Of a DNA stretch of 31,788 nucleotides, positions 15,809-23,210 are shown one piece after another. The notes under the pieces were generated by a model. The model did no database searches. It had not been told where the DNA came from and saw only the letters and a list, made by a program, of their open reading frames with translations. Within the stretch, counting starts at the first letter, position 1. The number at the start of each line of letters is the position of its first letter. The DNA comes from JAPHTQ01 sp050295975 (GTDB lineage: Bacteria > Pseudomonadota > Gammaproteobacteria > Thiohalomonadales > Thiohalomonadaceae), in contig JBNKQR010000034.1 of the NCBI GenBank assembly GCA_050295975.1, positions 1 through 31,788 on the forward strand, given 5' to 3'. A program made the translations under genes and the position numbers.

Positions 15809-16174
15809 CTACATCTCAGGCGGTGCAACAGGATCGAGATTGAGGATAAAGTCTGCCAGTTCAGCGCGCTGCTCCTCTGTGGTTTGCACCTTCATCGGCG
15901 GCATAATGATACCTCCGGTGTACATGGTCCAGCGCCCCTTACCGCCGTTCGCGATCTGATCCATGATCTCCTTTTTACCTGCCTCTTTATCGTCCTTGTA
16001 CTTGTGGGCGATCCAGACAAAGGCTGGGCCGATCAGTTTTCGATCTACCATGTGGCAAGTAACACAGGCAGCCTTGCGGGCCACCTCAGGCATTTGTGGC
16101 GCAGCAAATGCGCTCCTGATACTACCCAGAACAATACTCAACAAGCTAAACCACACGATTTTGTTCATTTTCAT
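15809..16174 (-). CDS. Small periplasmic class I cytochrome c
   Basis: A 121-residue monoheme cytochrome c, probably a soluble periplasmic electron carrier. A signal peptide (1-24, ending SAFA) precedes the single heme site C37-VTC-H41. Family features follow: LIGPAFVWIAHKY after the heme and TMYTGGIIMPPM near residue 90, where M91 or M94 is the likely axial ligand, and a C-terminal helix EEQRAELADFILNL. This is the c551/c5 type pattern. An in-frame ATG 39 bases upstream exists, but the ATG at 16174 is chosen because AAGGAGG lies just before it and the signal peptide then starts correctly. It lies 338 bases upstream of the octaheme gene on the same strand and could deliver or accept electrons; that link is inferred. 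Confidence 0.9.
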   Translation of the reverse strand: MKMNKIVWFSLLSIVLGSIRSAFAAPQMPEVARKAACVTCHMVDRKLIGPAFVWIAHKYKDDKEAGKKEIMDQIANGGKGRWTMYTGGIIMPPMKVQTTEEQRAELADFILNLDPVAPPEM

Positions 16175-16359
16175 ATCACCCTCCTTGTTGCAATCCTTTT
16201 GCACACAAAACATTCATCATGTGGACGGGCTAGACACAAAAATCAAACAGATTTTGTAATGGTCATAAAACTCCGCCTCAATCCATCAAACTCTAGCTGG
16301 AATCTAGCCGATAACCATATATTTAATGTTTAAACTAATTCGACCTCTGTAGCGGCTTT

Positions 16360-16366
16360 GTTATGT
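16360..16366 (-). repeat. Degenerate or truncated attC-like site after cassette ORF A
   Basis: On the minus strand ACATAACAAAGCCGCT begins at 16366 and contains the stop codon of the preceding small gene, as the R'' end of an integron attC site usually does. No convincing complementary L'/R' half follows; a weak GTTATCG lies near 16309-16315. The site is therefore read as a truncated or decayed end of the cassette run. Confidence 0.4.
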
Positions 16367-16663
16367 GTTTGGATCTTTTTCTTCCGGATTATTAATTTCT
16401 TTACCTAAGCCAACAAGCAACAGCCCAGAAAACAATGACAGCATGGCTGCTATAGGTGTTGTGTAGTACATGGGGTTTTCTTCGCCAACATATTCTCTTC
16501 CGCAATAACGATACTGAGCAAACATCTCTGTTGTGTAATAGCAATCAGGATCTCCTGCACCAACCCAACCAATTAATACTAATAATGAAACGACCACTAG
16601 GACGTAGCCAACTATTGCTTGTTTCTTTGTCGTTCTTACCAGTTTCATTACTCTTTTATACAT
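16361..16663 (-). CDS. Small membrane protein of unknown function (cassette ORF A)
   Basis: About 100 residues, not recognised. Two hydrophobic segments are visible (IVGYVLVVVSLLVLIGWVG and a later AAMLSLFSGLLLVGLG), separated by a short polar loop with two cysteines (DPDCYYTT, YRYCGRE), so it is probably a two-helix membrane protein. The ATG at 16663 lies inside the GTTATGT box that ends the upstream attC-like repeat, and the stop lies in another ACATAAC box. Both placements are typical of integron gene cassettes. A further ATG 15 bases downstream, preceded by AAAAGAG, is an alternative start. Base composition is AT-richer than the surrounding chromosome. Function is unknown. Confidence 0.6.
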   Translation of the reverse strand: MYKRVMKLVRTTKKQAIVGYVLVVVSLLVLIGWVGAGDPDCYYTTEMFAQYRYCGREYVGEENPMYYTTPIAAMLSLFSGLLLVGLGKEINNPEEKDPNT

Positions 16664-16782
16664 AACGCCAAGGTCAGTGGTTGCCGGAACGGAACACTGC
16701 TGACATGCGCAATAAAATGCGCGGAGCACTTTGCGCAAGAGAGCGCGGAATGCAAGGCATCCATCGTACCGTCTTGTTATGC
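16660..16782 (-). repeat. attC-like integron recombination site
   Basis: Read on the minus strand, a 123-base imperfect palindrome runs from GCATAAC (16782-16776) to GTTATGT (16666-16660), matching the R''/R' core boxes apart from one commonly varying base. Internal boxes TGGATGCC (16763-16756) and GGCAACCA (16685-16678) pair at 7 of 8 positions, with nearly equal 12- and 11-base spacers to the core boxes. A 7-base inverted repeat (16706-16712 with 16731-16737) lies in the centre. The upstream ORF's TAA stop is inside GCATAAC and the downstream ORF's ATG is inside GTTATGT, the usual cassette layout. No integrase gene is in the window. Confidence 0.62.
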
Positions 16783-17088
16783 ATTTGCGTGTTCACAAGA
16801 ATCATTCTCATAGTTGAATTTGCCGCCCCGATCTAAACATGAATCAATGTCGAGCTGATGAGCCACGTACTCAGCCCCAAAGTAAAGGCCGTAAACTATC
16901 AAAATCCAAGCGACCACCCCTACCAAGAGAACCACCAAACCATCAGGATTGATTTGTTTTGCGAAAGGACGACAAATTAAATATCCAAGACCTTTTAGCA
17001 ACACCTCGAGTGTAATTTCGACGAACATATTACCAAGGATACGAAAAAGACCGCTTAGAAGCTCTCCGGCAACTTCACCTATTGGCAT
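16777..17088 (-). CDS. Small membrane protein of unknown function (cassette ORF B)
   Basis: A 103-residue protein, not recognised. One strong hydrophobic helix (LVVLLVGVVAWILIVYGLYF) is preceded by an amphipathic N-terminal region (GELLSGLFRILGNMFVEITLE). The C-terminal tail is polar and carries two cysteines in DSCLDRGGKFNYENDSCEH, a cysteine/Gly-Gly arrangement I associate, from memory, with cassette-borne proteins. The start ATG has a GGGGAGAG Shine-Dalgarno placed directly after a GCTATGC core-like box, and the stop TAA lies within GCATAAC of the next attC-like site. This short box-RBS-ATG layout is typical of integron cassettes. Function is unknown. Confidence 0.65.
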   Translation of the reverse strand: MPIGEVAGELLSGLFRILGNMFVEITLEVLLKGLGYLICRPFAKQINPDGLVVLLVGVVAWILIVYGLYFGAEYVAHQLDIDSCLDRGGKFNYENDSCEHANA

Positions 17089-17103
17089 GTTCTCTCCCCA
17101 AAT

Positions 17104-17194
17104 GCATAGCGCCTACAAAAAACAATCAAGGTCAGAGTAAATTTTCTCTAATATTAGAAACAACTGCTCTCTGACTCGGCGTTTCCTCTTAAGT
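17104..17194 (-). repeat. Second, more degenerate attC-like site
   Basis: On the minus strand, ACTTAAG (17194-17188, one mismatch to RYYYAAC) contains the stop codon of the AbiV-like gene. Perfect 7-base inverted repeats GTCAGAG (17175-17169) and CTCTGAC (17137-17131) act as candidate L boxes. GGC plus GCTATGC (17113-17104) resembles the R' end GTTRRRY with two mismatches. The R''-L'' spacer is 12 bases, as in the better-preserved site at 16660-16782. The call depends on that neighbour. Confidence 0.42.
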
Positions 17195-17908
17195 GTCACT
17201 ATTTTGAAACGACCTTTCCTTGTTCTGATATTCACGTTGATACAATATAATTGAATCGGCGAGTTCATTTTCGCCTTGCTCCATTCGTGAGATGTGATAC
17301 CACCAGAAGTCTTCCGTATTGAAGAGATCATTAACTTTCTGATCCTTCATACCGTAGAATTTGTCTTCGTTGGCTGACCTTTTGGTGTGCTCGTTTTTGT
17401 ACTTATTTTCAGCAGTTTTAGCATAACAATGTCTAGCTAATCGAATACAGTCTCTTGCCGCAATTTCTCGAACCACGTCTTTCGGTCGATAAAGCTTGCC
17501 ATCCAAAAGGTTTATGTCGGTATACATTGAGGGTTCACGTCCACGCTTAAGAGAGATCATTAGATCTATAATTCCCTCAAGTTCGTCCCTTAAATTACTA
17601 TGAAAAATCACCGAAGCATTGAAAGCAGCTGTAATTTTTCTTGAGTGACTTTCGAGAGAACTTTTAAGTTTCGCAGTTACAGCTGAATCATTGAGATTAC
17701 GTCCAAGTGCATCATAAGCGAGAAATGATTTTCCTATCTCTTCGATAGCGGCTATTGCCAAATAATACGAGCGCGCCCAGTACCCATGCTGAAATAGTAA
17801 GTCAGCCTCTTCTATAAGCTGACTTGAATTATCCAGAGCACCGTTACTGTACTGAGTAAGTATCTCCGCAGAGTAGCGAAATTGACATGGAATCTTCGAA
17901 ATACCCAT
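17189..17908 (-). CDS. AbiV-like HEPN-family protein (putative abortive infection / phage defence)
   Basis: A 239-residue cytosolic helical protein. Residues ~20-70 (LIEEADLLFQHGYWARSYYL, then AIAAIEEIGKSFLAYDALGR) match the hallmark of AbiV-type HEPN proteins: a helix that collects tissue-like 'A.LL..G...RA...A..A.EE.GK' residues. In Lactococcus AbiV blocks phage development by shutting down translation. The rest is charged and helical with no transmembrane segment. A canonical HEPN RNase motif RX4-6H is not obvious; R156-LAR-H160 has only three intervening residues. The ATG has AGGTG as Shine-Dalgarno, and TTAGGTG just upstream resembles a cassette boundary. It is AT-rich, lies 37 bases after ribE on the same strand, and ends inside an attC-like box. 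Antiphage function is inferred from family only. Confidence 0.72.
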   Translation of the reverse strand: MGISKIPCQFRYSAEILTQYSNGALDNSSQLIEEADLLFQHGYWARSYYLAIAAIEEIGKSFLAYDALGRNLNDSAVTAKLKSSLESHSRKITAAFNASVIFHSNLRDELEGIIDLMISLKRGREPSMYTDINLLDGKLYRPKDVVREIAARDCIRLARHCYAKTAENKYKNEHTKRSANEDKFYGMKDQKVNDLFNTEDFWWYHISRMEQGENELADSIILYQREYQNKERSFQNSDT

Positions 17909-17945
17909 TTTGACACCTAATATTGCGCATCGGAATGACGGAATG

Positions 17946-18560
17946 CTATGACTTTTCCCGCTCCGCCATCACCCGCTCTACAGTATCAACGATAGCCTGG
18001 GTTTGCGGGTCGATTTCGATGTTAATGCGATCACCGATCTGGCGTGTACCGATGTTAGTGCGCTGCAGGGTTTCGGGAATGAGGTTGACGTTGAATTCAT
18101 CGCCTTCCACATCGCCGATGGTGAGGCTGATACCGTCGATGCCGATATAGCCTTTGGTGAAGACGTAGCGCATCCATTCCGTTGGCACGCGGAACCAGAC
18201 TTGATGATTGTTCTCTGAGGGAATTACACGGCTGACGGTAGCGGTGCCAAGGATATGGCCTGACATGGCGTGGCCACCGATGTCGTCACCAAAGCGAGCA
18301 GCACGTTCGACGTTCACCTGGCTGCCGACCTTGAGTTCGCCGAGGTTGGTGACCTTAAGAGTCTCCTGCATCAGGTCGAAGGAGATCTTGTCGCCATCAA
18401 TTGAAGTAACGGTGAGACAGCAGCCGTTGTGCGCGACTGAAGCGCCCGGCGCAAGGCCGGGCAACAGTGTTTCAGGAAGACGAAGCACGTGGGTACGGAA
18501 GTTGGTTTTCTCGGTGATGGCAACGACTTCAGCGGTGCCCTGTACGATTCCGGTAAACAT
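17946..18560 (-). CDS. ribE: RibE, riboflavin synthase (alpha subunit)
   Basis: Converts two molecules of 6,7-dimethyl-8-ribityllumazine into riboflavin and a pyrimidine. The 204-residue protein begins MFTGIVQGTAEV, the invariant N-terminus of the family, which fixes the start at 18560 although the frame is open upstream; GAGGGG lies 7 bases before it. The two lumazine-binding repeats are visible: GASVAHNGCCLTVTSIDG with the MQETL segment and GDDIGGHAMSGHI, then YIGIDGISLTIGDVEG with IPETLQRTNIG. It ends IEIDPQTQAIVDTVERV, closely matching the E. coli enzyme (named ribC there). It is the last chromosomal gene of the glycine operon, 17 bases after the kinase gene; other rib genes are not nearby. 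Confidence 0.97.
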   Translation of the reverse strand: MFTGIVQGTAEVVAITEKTNFRTHVLRLPETLLPGLAPGASVAHNGCCLTVTSIDGDKISFDLMQETLKVTNLGELKVGSQVNVERAARFGDDIGGHAMSGHILGTATVSRVIPSENNHQVWFRVPTEWMRYVFTKGYIGIDGISLTIGDVEGDEFNVNLIPETLQRTNIGTRQIGDRINIEIDPQTQAIVDTVERVMAEREKS

Positions 18561-18577
18561 CTTCGCGCCCCTCGTGT

Positions 18578-19510
18578 TTAAAATTCCGTACCGAATTCCT
18601 TTTTGTATCGGGATTTGAACTCGTCGATGGTGAAGTGGTGGTTCTGGGTACCGGCGTGGGCGATCTTGATCGCGCCAAGCAGTGAAGCGATACGCCCTGT
18701 AGTCTCCCACTCCAGTTTGTTCATCAGGCCATACAGCAGTCCCGCACGATAGGCATCGCCGCAGCCTGTCGGGTCGGCCAGTACGTCCACCTTGGCAGTA
18801 GGAATATCCAGCTGCTTACCACCGGTGTAGATGGTGGAACCTTTTCCGCCGCGGGTAACAATTAGTGCCTCAACCATCGCGGCGATCTCTTCTGCCGATT
18901 TACCGGTACGTTGGGCCAGCATCTCCGACTCGTAGTCATTCACTGCAACCCAGGTGGCCTGTTCAATAAATTTCAGCAGGTCGTTGCCATCAAACATCGG
19001 CAGGCCCTGACCCGGATCGAAGATAAACGGAATACCCGCTTCGACAAACTGCGCGGCGTGTTCGATCATGCCTTCACGACCGTCAGGCGCGACGATACCC
19101 ACGCTGACGCCTTTTGCATCACTGATTTTGTTTTCATGGGCCAGACTCATGGCACCGGGATGGAAGGCAGTGATCTGGTTGTCGTCTTGATCCGTGGTAA
19201 TAAATGCCTGTGCGGTGTAGGTGTCGGCGATCACCCGTACGTGCTGCATGTCGATGTCGCACTTTTTCAGCCAATCCGCATAGGGGGCGAAGTCCTGACC
19301 GACAGTAGCCATGATCTGCGGCTGACCACCAAGCAGTTTTAGGTTGTATGCGATATTACCGGCACAGCCACCTGTTTCACGGCGCATCTCGGGTACCAGG
19401 AAGGAGACATTCAGCATGTGCACCTTGTCGGGCAAGATATGGTTTTTGAAGTGGTCGTTAAACACCATGATGGTGTCGTAGGCCATGGAACCACAGATAA
19501 GTGCGCTCAA
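18578..19510 (-). CDS. PfkB-family carbohydrate/nucleoside kinase
   Basis: Cytosolic ATP-dependent kinase of the ribokinase/PfkB fold, 310 residues. Visible signatures are the substrate-binding GGCAGNIAYNLKLLGG (47-62) and the C-terminal anion-hole/catalytic motif DPTGCGDAYRAGLL (246-259) with base D252. The TGCGDAYR version (rather than GAGDAF) and the N-terminus LICGSMAYDTIM resemble bacterial nucleoside/adenosine kinases of this family, so adenosine or another nucleoside is the best guess; ribose or another sugar is not excluded. The start is a TTG with a good AGGAGAG Shine-Dalgarno; the next in-frame ATG is at residue 9 inside the first conserved strand. It lies 21 bases after dgkA and 17 before ribE, so it is within the operon. 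Confidence 0.85.
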   Translation of the reverse strand: MSALICGSMAYDTIMVFNDHFKNHILPDKVHMLNVSFLVPEMRRETGGCAGNIAYNLKLLGGQPQIMATVGQDFAPYADWLKKCDIDMQHVRVIADTYTAQAFITTDQDDNQITAFHPGAMSLAHENKISDAKGVSVGIVAPDGREGMIEHAAQFVEAGIPFIFDPGQGLPMFDGNDLLKFIEQATWVAVNDYESEMLAQRTGKSAEEIAAMVEALIVTRGGKGSTIYTGGKQLDIPTAKVDVLADPTGCGDAYRAGLLYGLMNKLEWETTGRIASLLGAIKIAHAGTQNHHFTIDEFKSRYKKEFGTEF

Positions 19511-19531
19511 AGTTCTCTCCTGTTTTTCTAT

Positions 19532-19918
19532 TTATCCGCAGAGGCGGTCGTAAAGAATAAATCCCCAGATCACGGCAGCATTGATCAGGGTAAGCATTAC
19601 CGCTGCTGAACCGATGTCTTTGGCACGGCCAGAGAGTTCATGATGCTCGACACCAATGCGATCAACCACGGCCTCCAGGGCGGAGTTGATGAGTTCTATG
19701 ATCAGAACCAGCAGTAAACTCCCGATCAACATCGCATACTCCACTGCACTGCTACCCAACCAGATCGCCAGCGGCAGCATAATCACTACAGCGAGCAGTT
19801 CCAGACGGAATGCCTCTTCGTGAGTTATCGCCGCCTTCAATCCCTTCAGGGAATAACCGAAGGCGTCAAAGATGTGTTTGATGCCACGGGTGCCGGGTTT
19901 GTTGATCTCTGCTGTCAT
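19532..19918 (-). CDS. dgkA: DgkA, prokaryotic diacylglycerol kinase
   Basis: Small integral inner-membrane kinase that phosphorylates diacylglycerol to phosphatidic acid, recycling lipid left over from envelope glycan synthesis. The 128-residue protein has the usual three transmembrane helices: about 40-55, 61-78 and 106-125. The diagnostic cytoplasmic motif IIELINSALEAVVDRIG (with E75 and E82) and HHELSGRAKDIGSAAVML match E. coli DgkA. The N-terminal amphipathic portion (HIFDAFGYSLKGLKAAITHEEAFRLE) carries the conserved EEAFRLE. The ATG overlaps the gcvPB stop by four bases (ATGA), so translation is coupled to glycine cleavage genes although no metabolic link is obvious. Confidence 0.96.
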   Translation of the reverse strand: MTAEINKPGTRGIKHIFDAFGYSLKGLKAAITHEEAFRLELLAVVIMLPLAIWLGSSAVEYAMLIGSLLLVLIIELINSALEAVVDRIGVEHHELSGRAKDIGSAAVMLTLINAAVIWGFILYDRLCG

Positions 19919-21372
19919 AATGACTCTGCTTTTTTCCAGACCAAATCGAGTTCACGCGCCGCCTTCACATCGTCCAGCCGTTTTACTGGTAGGGTGTGAG
20001 GTGCACCCTTGACCATCTCTGGACTCTGCTCCGCCTCCTGGCGAATCGCAACCATCGCAGCGACAAAGGCGTCCAGTGTATCGCGATCTTCGGTCTCTGT
20101 CGGCTCGATCAAGAAACACTCAGGTACTAGCAAAGGGAAGTAGGTAGTCGGCGCATGCATCCCGTAATCGAGCAGGCGCTTGGCGAAATCCATGGCGTTG
20201 GTGCCGTGGGTCTTGGCCTCTTTGCGCAAGGTGAGAATAAATTCGTGCGTGGCACGACGCTCAGGGAAGGCAAGTTCGAAGCCTGCCTTCTTTAGCTCCG
20301 CCAGCATGTAGTTAGCATTCAGGGTGGCGTAGTCGGCGACCCGCTCCATCCCTTCGGCCCCGAGCATTCGCGCATAGATGTAGGCGCGCAACAGAATACC
20401 GGCATTACCCATACTCGCTGAGAGACGACCGATGGATTGAGGCAGGTCTGCCTCATCCAGCCAGCGATAGACACCGTTCTCCTCGCCCACGACAGGTATC
20501 GGCAGGAAGGGAAGCAAGCGCTCACCCACCACCACCGGACCGGCACCGGGGCCACCGCCACCGTGCGGGGTAGAGAAGGTTTTGTGCAGGTTGAGGTGCA
20601 CCACGTCGAAACCCATGTCGCCCGGTTTGACCTTGCCGAGGATCGCGTTGAGGTTAGCGCCGTCGTAATAGAGCAGACCACCCGCCTTGTGTACCACTTC
20701 GGCGATCTCCTTGATACGCCGCTCGAACACACCGAGGGTAGACGGATTGGTGAGCATGATCCCTGCAGTGTGCGGACCGACTGCAAGCTTGAGCTTCTCC
20801 AGATCCACGTCGCCGTTTTCGTCGGTCGGGATCTCTTTGACCTTGTAGCCGCACATCACGGCGGTGGCCGGGTTGGTGCCGTGGGCCGCATCGGGCACCA
20901 GGATTTCGCTGCGTTCGTTATCGTTACGCGCATCGTGGTAGGCGCGGATCATTGCCACCCCGGCGAACTCCCCCTGCGCACCTGCCATCGGTGTCAACGA
21001 GCAGCCCTTCATGCCGGTGACCTCTTTCAGGATCTCCTGCAAATCGTAAAAGCAGGCGAGTATGCCCTGACCATGGGTTGCGCTGGGTGCCAACGGATGA
21101 CGTCCGAGAAAACCGGGTAACATCGCCAACGCATTTGAACCGCGCGGGTTGTACTTCATGGTGCAGGAGCCGAGCGGATAGAAATGGGTATCGATGGAGA
21201 AGTTTTTCTGCGACAGGCGAGTGTAGTGACGCACCACCTGCATCTCCGATACCTCGGGCAGACCGCTCGACGATTTACGACGGAACTGCGCTGGAATGTC
21301 GGAGACATCCGCCGCCGCTGGAGATTGCGCCTTGTTGAGGCGGCCCGGTTTGGAGTGTTCGAAGATCAGCAT
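19915..21372 (-). CDS. gcvPB: GcvPB, glycine dehydrogenase (decarboxylating) subunit 2
   Basis: Second half of the heterodimeric P-protein of the glycine cleavage system, which decarboxylates glycine and transfers the aminomethyl group to lipoyl-GcvH. The 485-residue protein carries the PLP-binding lysine K264 in HLNLHKTFSTPHGGGGPG. Other landmarks are FYPLGSCTMKYNPRG (65-78), LTPMAGAQGEFAG (126-138), PDAAHGTNPATA and CGYKVKEIPTDENGDVD. The split P-protein (PA plus PB, about 455 and 485 residues) replaces the single 950-residue GcvP of E. coli. A Shine-Dalgarno-like AAAGG lies upstream of the ATG. It sits 45 bases after gcvPA and overlaps dgkA by four bases. Confidence 0.97.
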   Translation of the reverse strand: MLIFEHSKPGRLNKAQSPAAADVSDIPAQFRRKSSSGLPEVSEMQVVRHYTRLSQKNFSIDTHFYPLGSCTMKYNPRGSNALAMLPGFLGRHPLAPSATHGQGILACFYDLQEILKEVTGMKGCSLTPMAGAQGEFAGVAMIRAYHDARNDNERSEILVPDAAHGTNPATAVMCGYKVKEIPTDENGDVDLEKLKLAVGPHTAGIMLTNPSTLGVFERRIKEIAEVVHKAGGLLYYDGANLNAILGKVKPGDMGFDVVHLNLHKTFSTPHGGGGPGAGPVVVGERLLPFLPIPVVGEENGVYRWLDEADLPQSIGRLSASMGNAGILLRAYIYARMLGAEGMERVADYATLNANYMLAELKKAGFELAFPERRATHEFILTLRKEAKTHGTNAMDFAKRLLDYGMHAPTTYFPLLVPECFLIEPTETEDRDTLDAFVAAMVAIRQEAEQSPEMVKGAPHTLPVKRLDDVKAARELDLVWKKAESL

Positions 21373-21417
21373 TTTGCAGAGACCTTTACTGTGTATGTAC
21401 GCATGTCGGTTACGTTC

Positions 21418-22785
21418 TCAAGCCTGTTTGCCACTGAGGATGCGTGCCAGTTGTGACGCATAGCTTTCGATGTCTTCATCGCTGCGGGTTTCCGTGGCGC
21501 AGACCAGCACGCAGTTCTCCAGCTCTGGATAATCACGCATCACCGCGTATCCACCGAGGAGATCCTGCGCTGCAAGTGCTTTCAATACATCATCGGCGTC
21601 ACTCGGTAGACGCAACACTGCTTCGTGGAATACCGGGCGGTCGAAGACCTGCTCGACACCATCAATGGCAGTCAGTTTTTCCACCAGCTTGCGGGTATTG
21701 GCGTGGCAGGCAGCGGCAACCCGCTCCAGTCCACCGGCGCCGACGGTCGCCATGTAGACGGTGGCGGCAGTCGCCATCAAACCCTGGTTGGAGCAGATGT
21801 TGGAGGTCGCCTTGGCACGGCGAATGTGCTGCTCACGCGCCTGTAAGGTAAGGGTGAAACCGGGTTTACCGTCGAGGTCGACGGTGCGACCGACGATCCG
21901 CCCTGGCATCTGCCGCACATGTTCCTGTTTGCAGGCCATGAAACCGAAGTAGGGGCCGCCGGATGAGAGCGGTGAACCGAGCGGCTGGCCATCACCACAG
22001 GCGATGTCGGCGCCCTTCTCACCCCACTCGCCCGGCGCGGAGAGCAGCGCCATCGCGGTCGGATTGACCAGACCGATCGCCAGCATGCCGTTGGCGTGAG
22101 CCCAGTCGGTCAGTGCATCGACCTCTTCGAGTACACCGAAGAAGTTGGGTTGCGGGATCACCAGCGCGGCGAAGTCTTCTCCTGCGTATTGCGCCAGCGA
22201 TTCGGGATCGATGTTACCTCCTGCGGAATGGGGCAGTTCCACCAGTTCGATACCCTGATTGCGCACGATGGTGTGGACCACCTTGCGGTAGACTGGGTTG
22301 ACCGTGATGGGCATGAGGATACGTTTCGACTTCGACTTACGATTGGCGCGCACAGCCATCAGTACCGCTTCGGCCAGACCGGAGGCACCGTCATAGAGTG
22401 AGGCGTTGCCCACGTCCATAGCGGTCAGTCCGGCGATCATGCTCTGGTATTCATAGATCACCTGCAGCGTGCCCTGGCTCGCCTCAGCCTGATAGGGCGT
22501 GTAGGCGCTGTAGAACTCACCGCGGGTGACAATCTCCCATACCGCAGCCGGGATGTGATGCTCATAGGCACCGGCGCCGATGAAACAGAGTGGCTGGCCG
22601 TCGGTCGAGGCACGCTGCTGCATCAGGCGACCTACTGCCGCCTCGTTCAATGCAGGCGGTACCTGCTGCAAACCTGTGGCACGTAGTTCAGCCGGGATCT
22701 CATCGAACAGCGCCTCGATACTCTCGGCGCCGATGGAATCCAGCATTGCCTGAATATCGTCTTCGGTATGGGGGATAAATGGCAT
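21418..22785 (-). CDS. gcvPA: GcvPA, glycine dehydrogenase (decarboxylating) subunit 1
   Basis: First half of the split P-protein, 455 residues. It starts MPFIPHTEDDIQAMLDSIG and contains the family stretch CFIGAGAYEHHIPAAVWEI (48-66). YTPYQAEASQGTLQVIYEYQ (94-113) follows, then MDVGNASLYDGASGLAEA and CGDGQPLGSPLSSGGPYFGF. It resembles a PLP fold-type I subunit lacking the Schiff-base lysine, which lies in GcvPB; the two form the active dimer. It follows gcvH by 11 bases with a weak AAGAG Shine-Dalgarno close to the ATG, consistent with coupled translation in the glycine operon. Confidence 0.97.
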   Translation of the reverse strand: MPFIPHTEDDIQAMLDSIGAESIEALFDEIPAELRATGLQQVPPALNEAAVGRLMQQRASTDGQPLCFIGAGAYEHHIPAAVWEIVTRGEFYSAYTPYQAEASQGTLQVIYEYQSMIAGLTAMDVGNASLYDGASGLAEAVLMAVRANRKSKSKRILMPITVNPVYRKVVHTIVRNQGIELVELPHSAGGNIDPESLAQYAGEDFAALVIPQPNFFGVLEEVDALTDWAHANGMLAIGLVNPTAMALLSAPGEWGEKGADIACGDGQPLGSPLSSGGPYFGFMACKQEHVRQMPGRIVGRTVDLDGKPGFTLTLQAREQHIRRAKATSNICSNQGLMATAATVYMATVGAGGLERVAAACHANTRKLVEKLTAIDGVEQVFDRPVFHEAVLRLPSDADDVLKALAAQDLLGGYAVMRDYPELENCVLVCATETRSDEDIESYASQLARILSGKQA

Positions 22786-22796
22786 GGCTCTTAAAC

Positions 22797-23189
22797 TCAG
22801 TGTTCTTCGGCGGCAACAGCCTGATAGGCCGCAGCATCCATCAAACTATCGATCTCGCTGTCGTCAGCAGGTTTCATTTTGAACAGCCAGCCGTCGCCGT
22901 AGGGGTCCTTGTTAACGATCTCCGGGCTATCTTCCAGGGCACTGTTGGCCTCGGTCACTTCACCGTCGATGGGGGCGTAAACATCAGAGGCAGCCTTGAC
23001 CGATTCGACCACGGCGCAATCCTCTTCCGCGGTCACGGCACGACCCGCTTCCGGCAGTTCGACAAAAACCATATCGCCGAGCAGCTCCTGGGCGTGCTCG
23101 GTGATACCGATGGTGACGCTACCGTCCGCTTCGCGACGAACCCACTCGTGGGATTTGGTGTATTTCAGTTCAGCTGGGATGTTGCTCAT
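22797..23189 (-). CDS. gcvH: GcvH, glycine cleavage H-protein (lipoyl carrier)
   Basis: Lipoylated shuttle protein of 130 residues that carries the aminomethyl group from the P-protein to GcvT. The lipoyl lysine is K65 in AVVESVKAASDVYAPIDGEV; the N-terminus contains LKYTKSHEWVR and GITEHAQELLGDMVFVELPE, both diagnostic. GEVTEANSALEDSPEIVNKD and DGWLFKM complete the family pattern. An AGGAGAG Shine-Dalgarno precedes the ATG. It sits 21 bases after gcvT and 11 before gcvPA. It is the natural acceptor of the LipB/LipA lipoylation pathway, and lipA is encoded two genes upstream in the same transcript. Confidence 0.98.
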   Translation of the reverse strand: MSNIPAELKYTKSHEWVRREADGSVTIGITEHAQELLGDMVFVELPEAGRAVTAEEDCAVVESVKAASDVYAPIDGEVTEANSALEDSPEIVNKDPYGDGWLFKMKPADDSEIDSLMDAAAYQAVAAEEH

Positions 23190-23210
23190 TTCAATCTCTC
23201 CTGATTCTGT

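Noticed and set aside
15545..16333. 262-residue plus-strand frame across the octaheme/cytochrome c intergenic region
   Set aside because: It runs antisense through the cytochrome c gene with its heme motif and signal peptide, and has no convincing ribosome-binding site or family match.
16214..16359. A complete attC site downstream of cassette ORF A
   Set aside because: The R''-like start is good, but no complementary L'/R' half of matching quality was found, so only a truncated site is reported.
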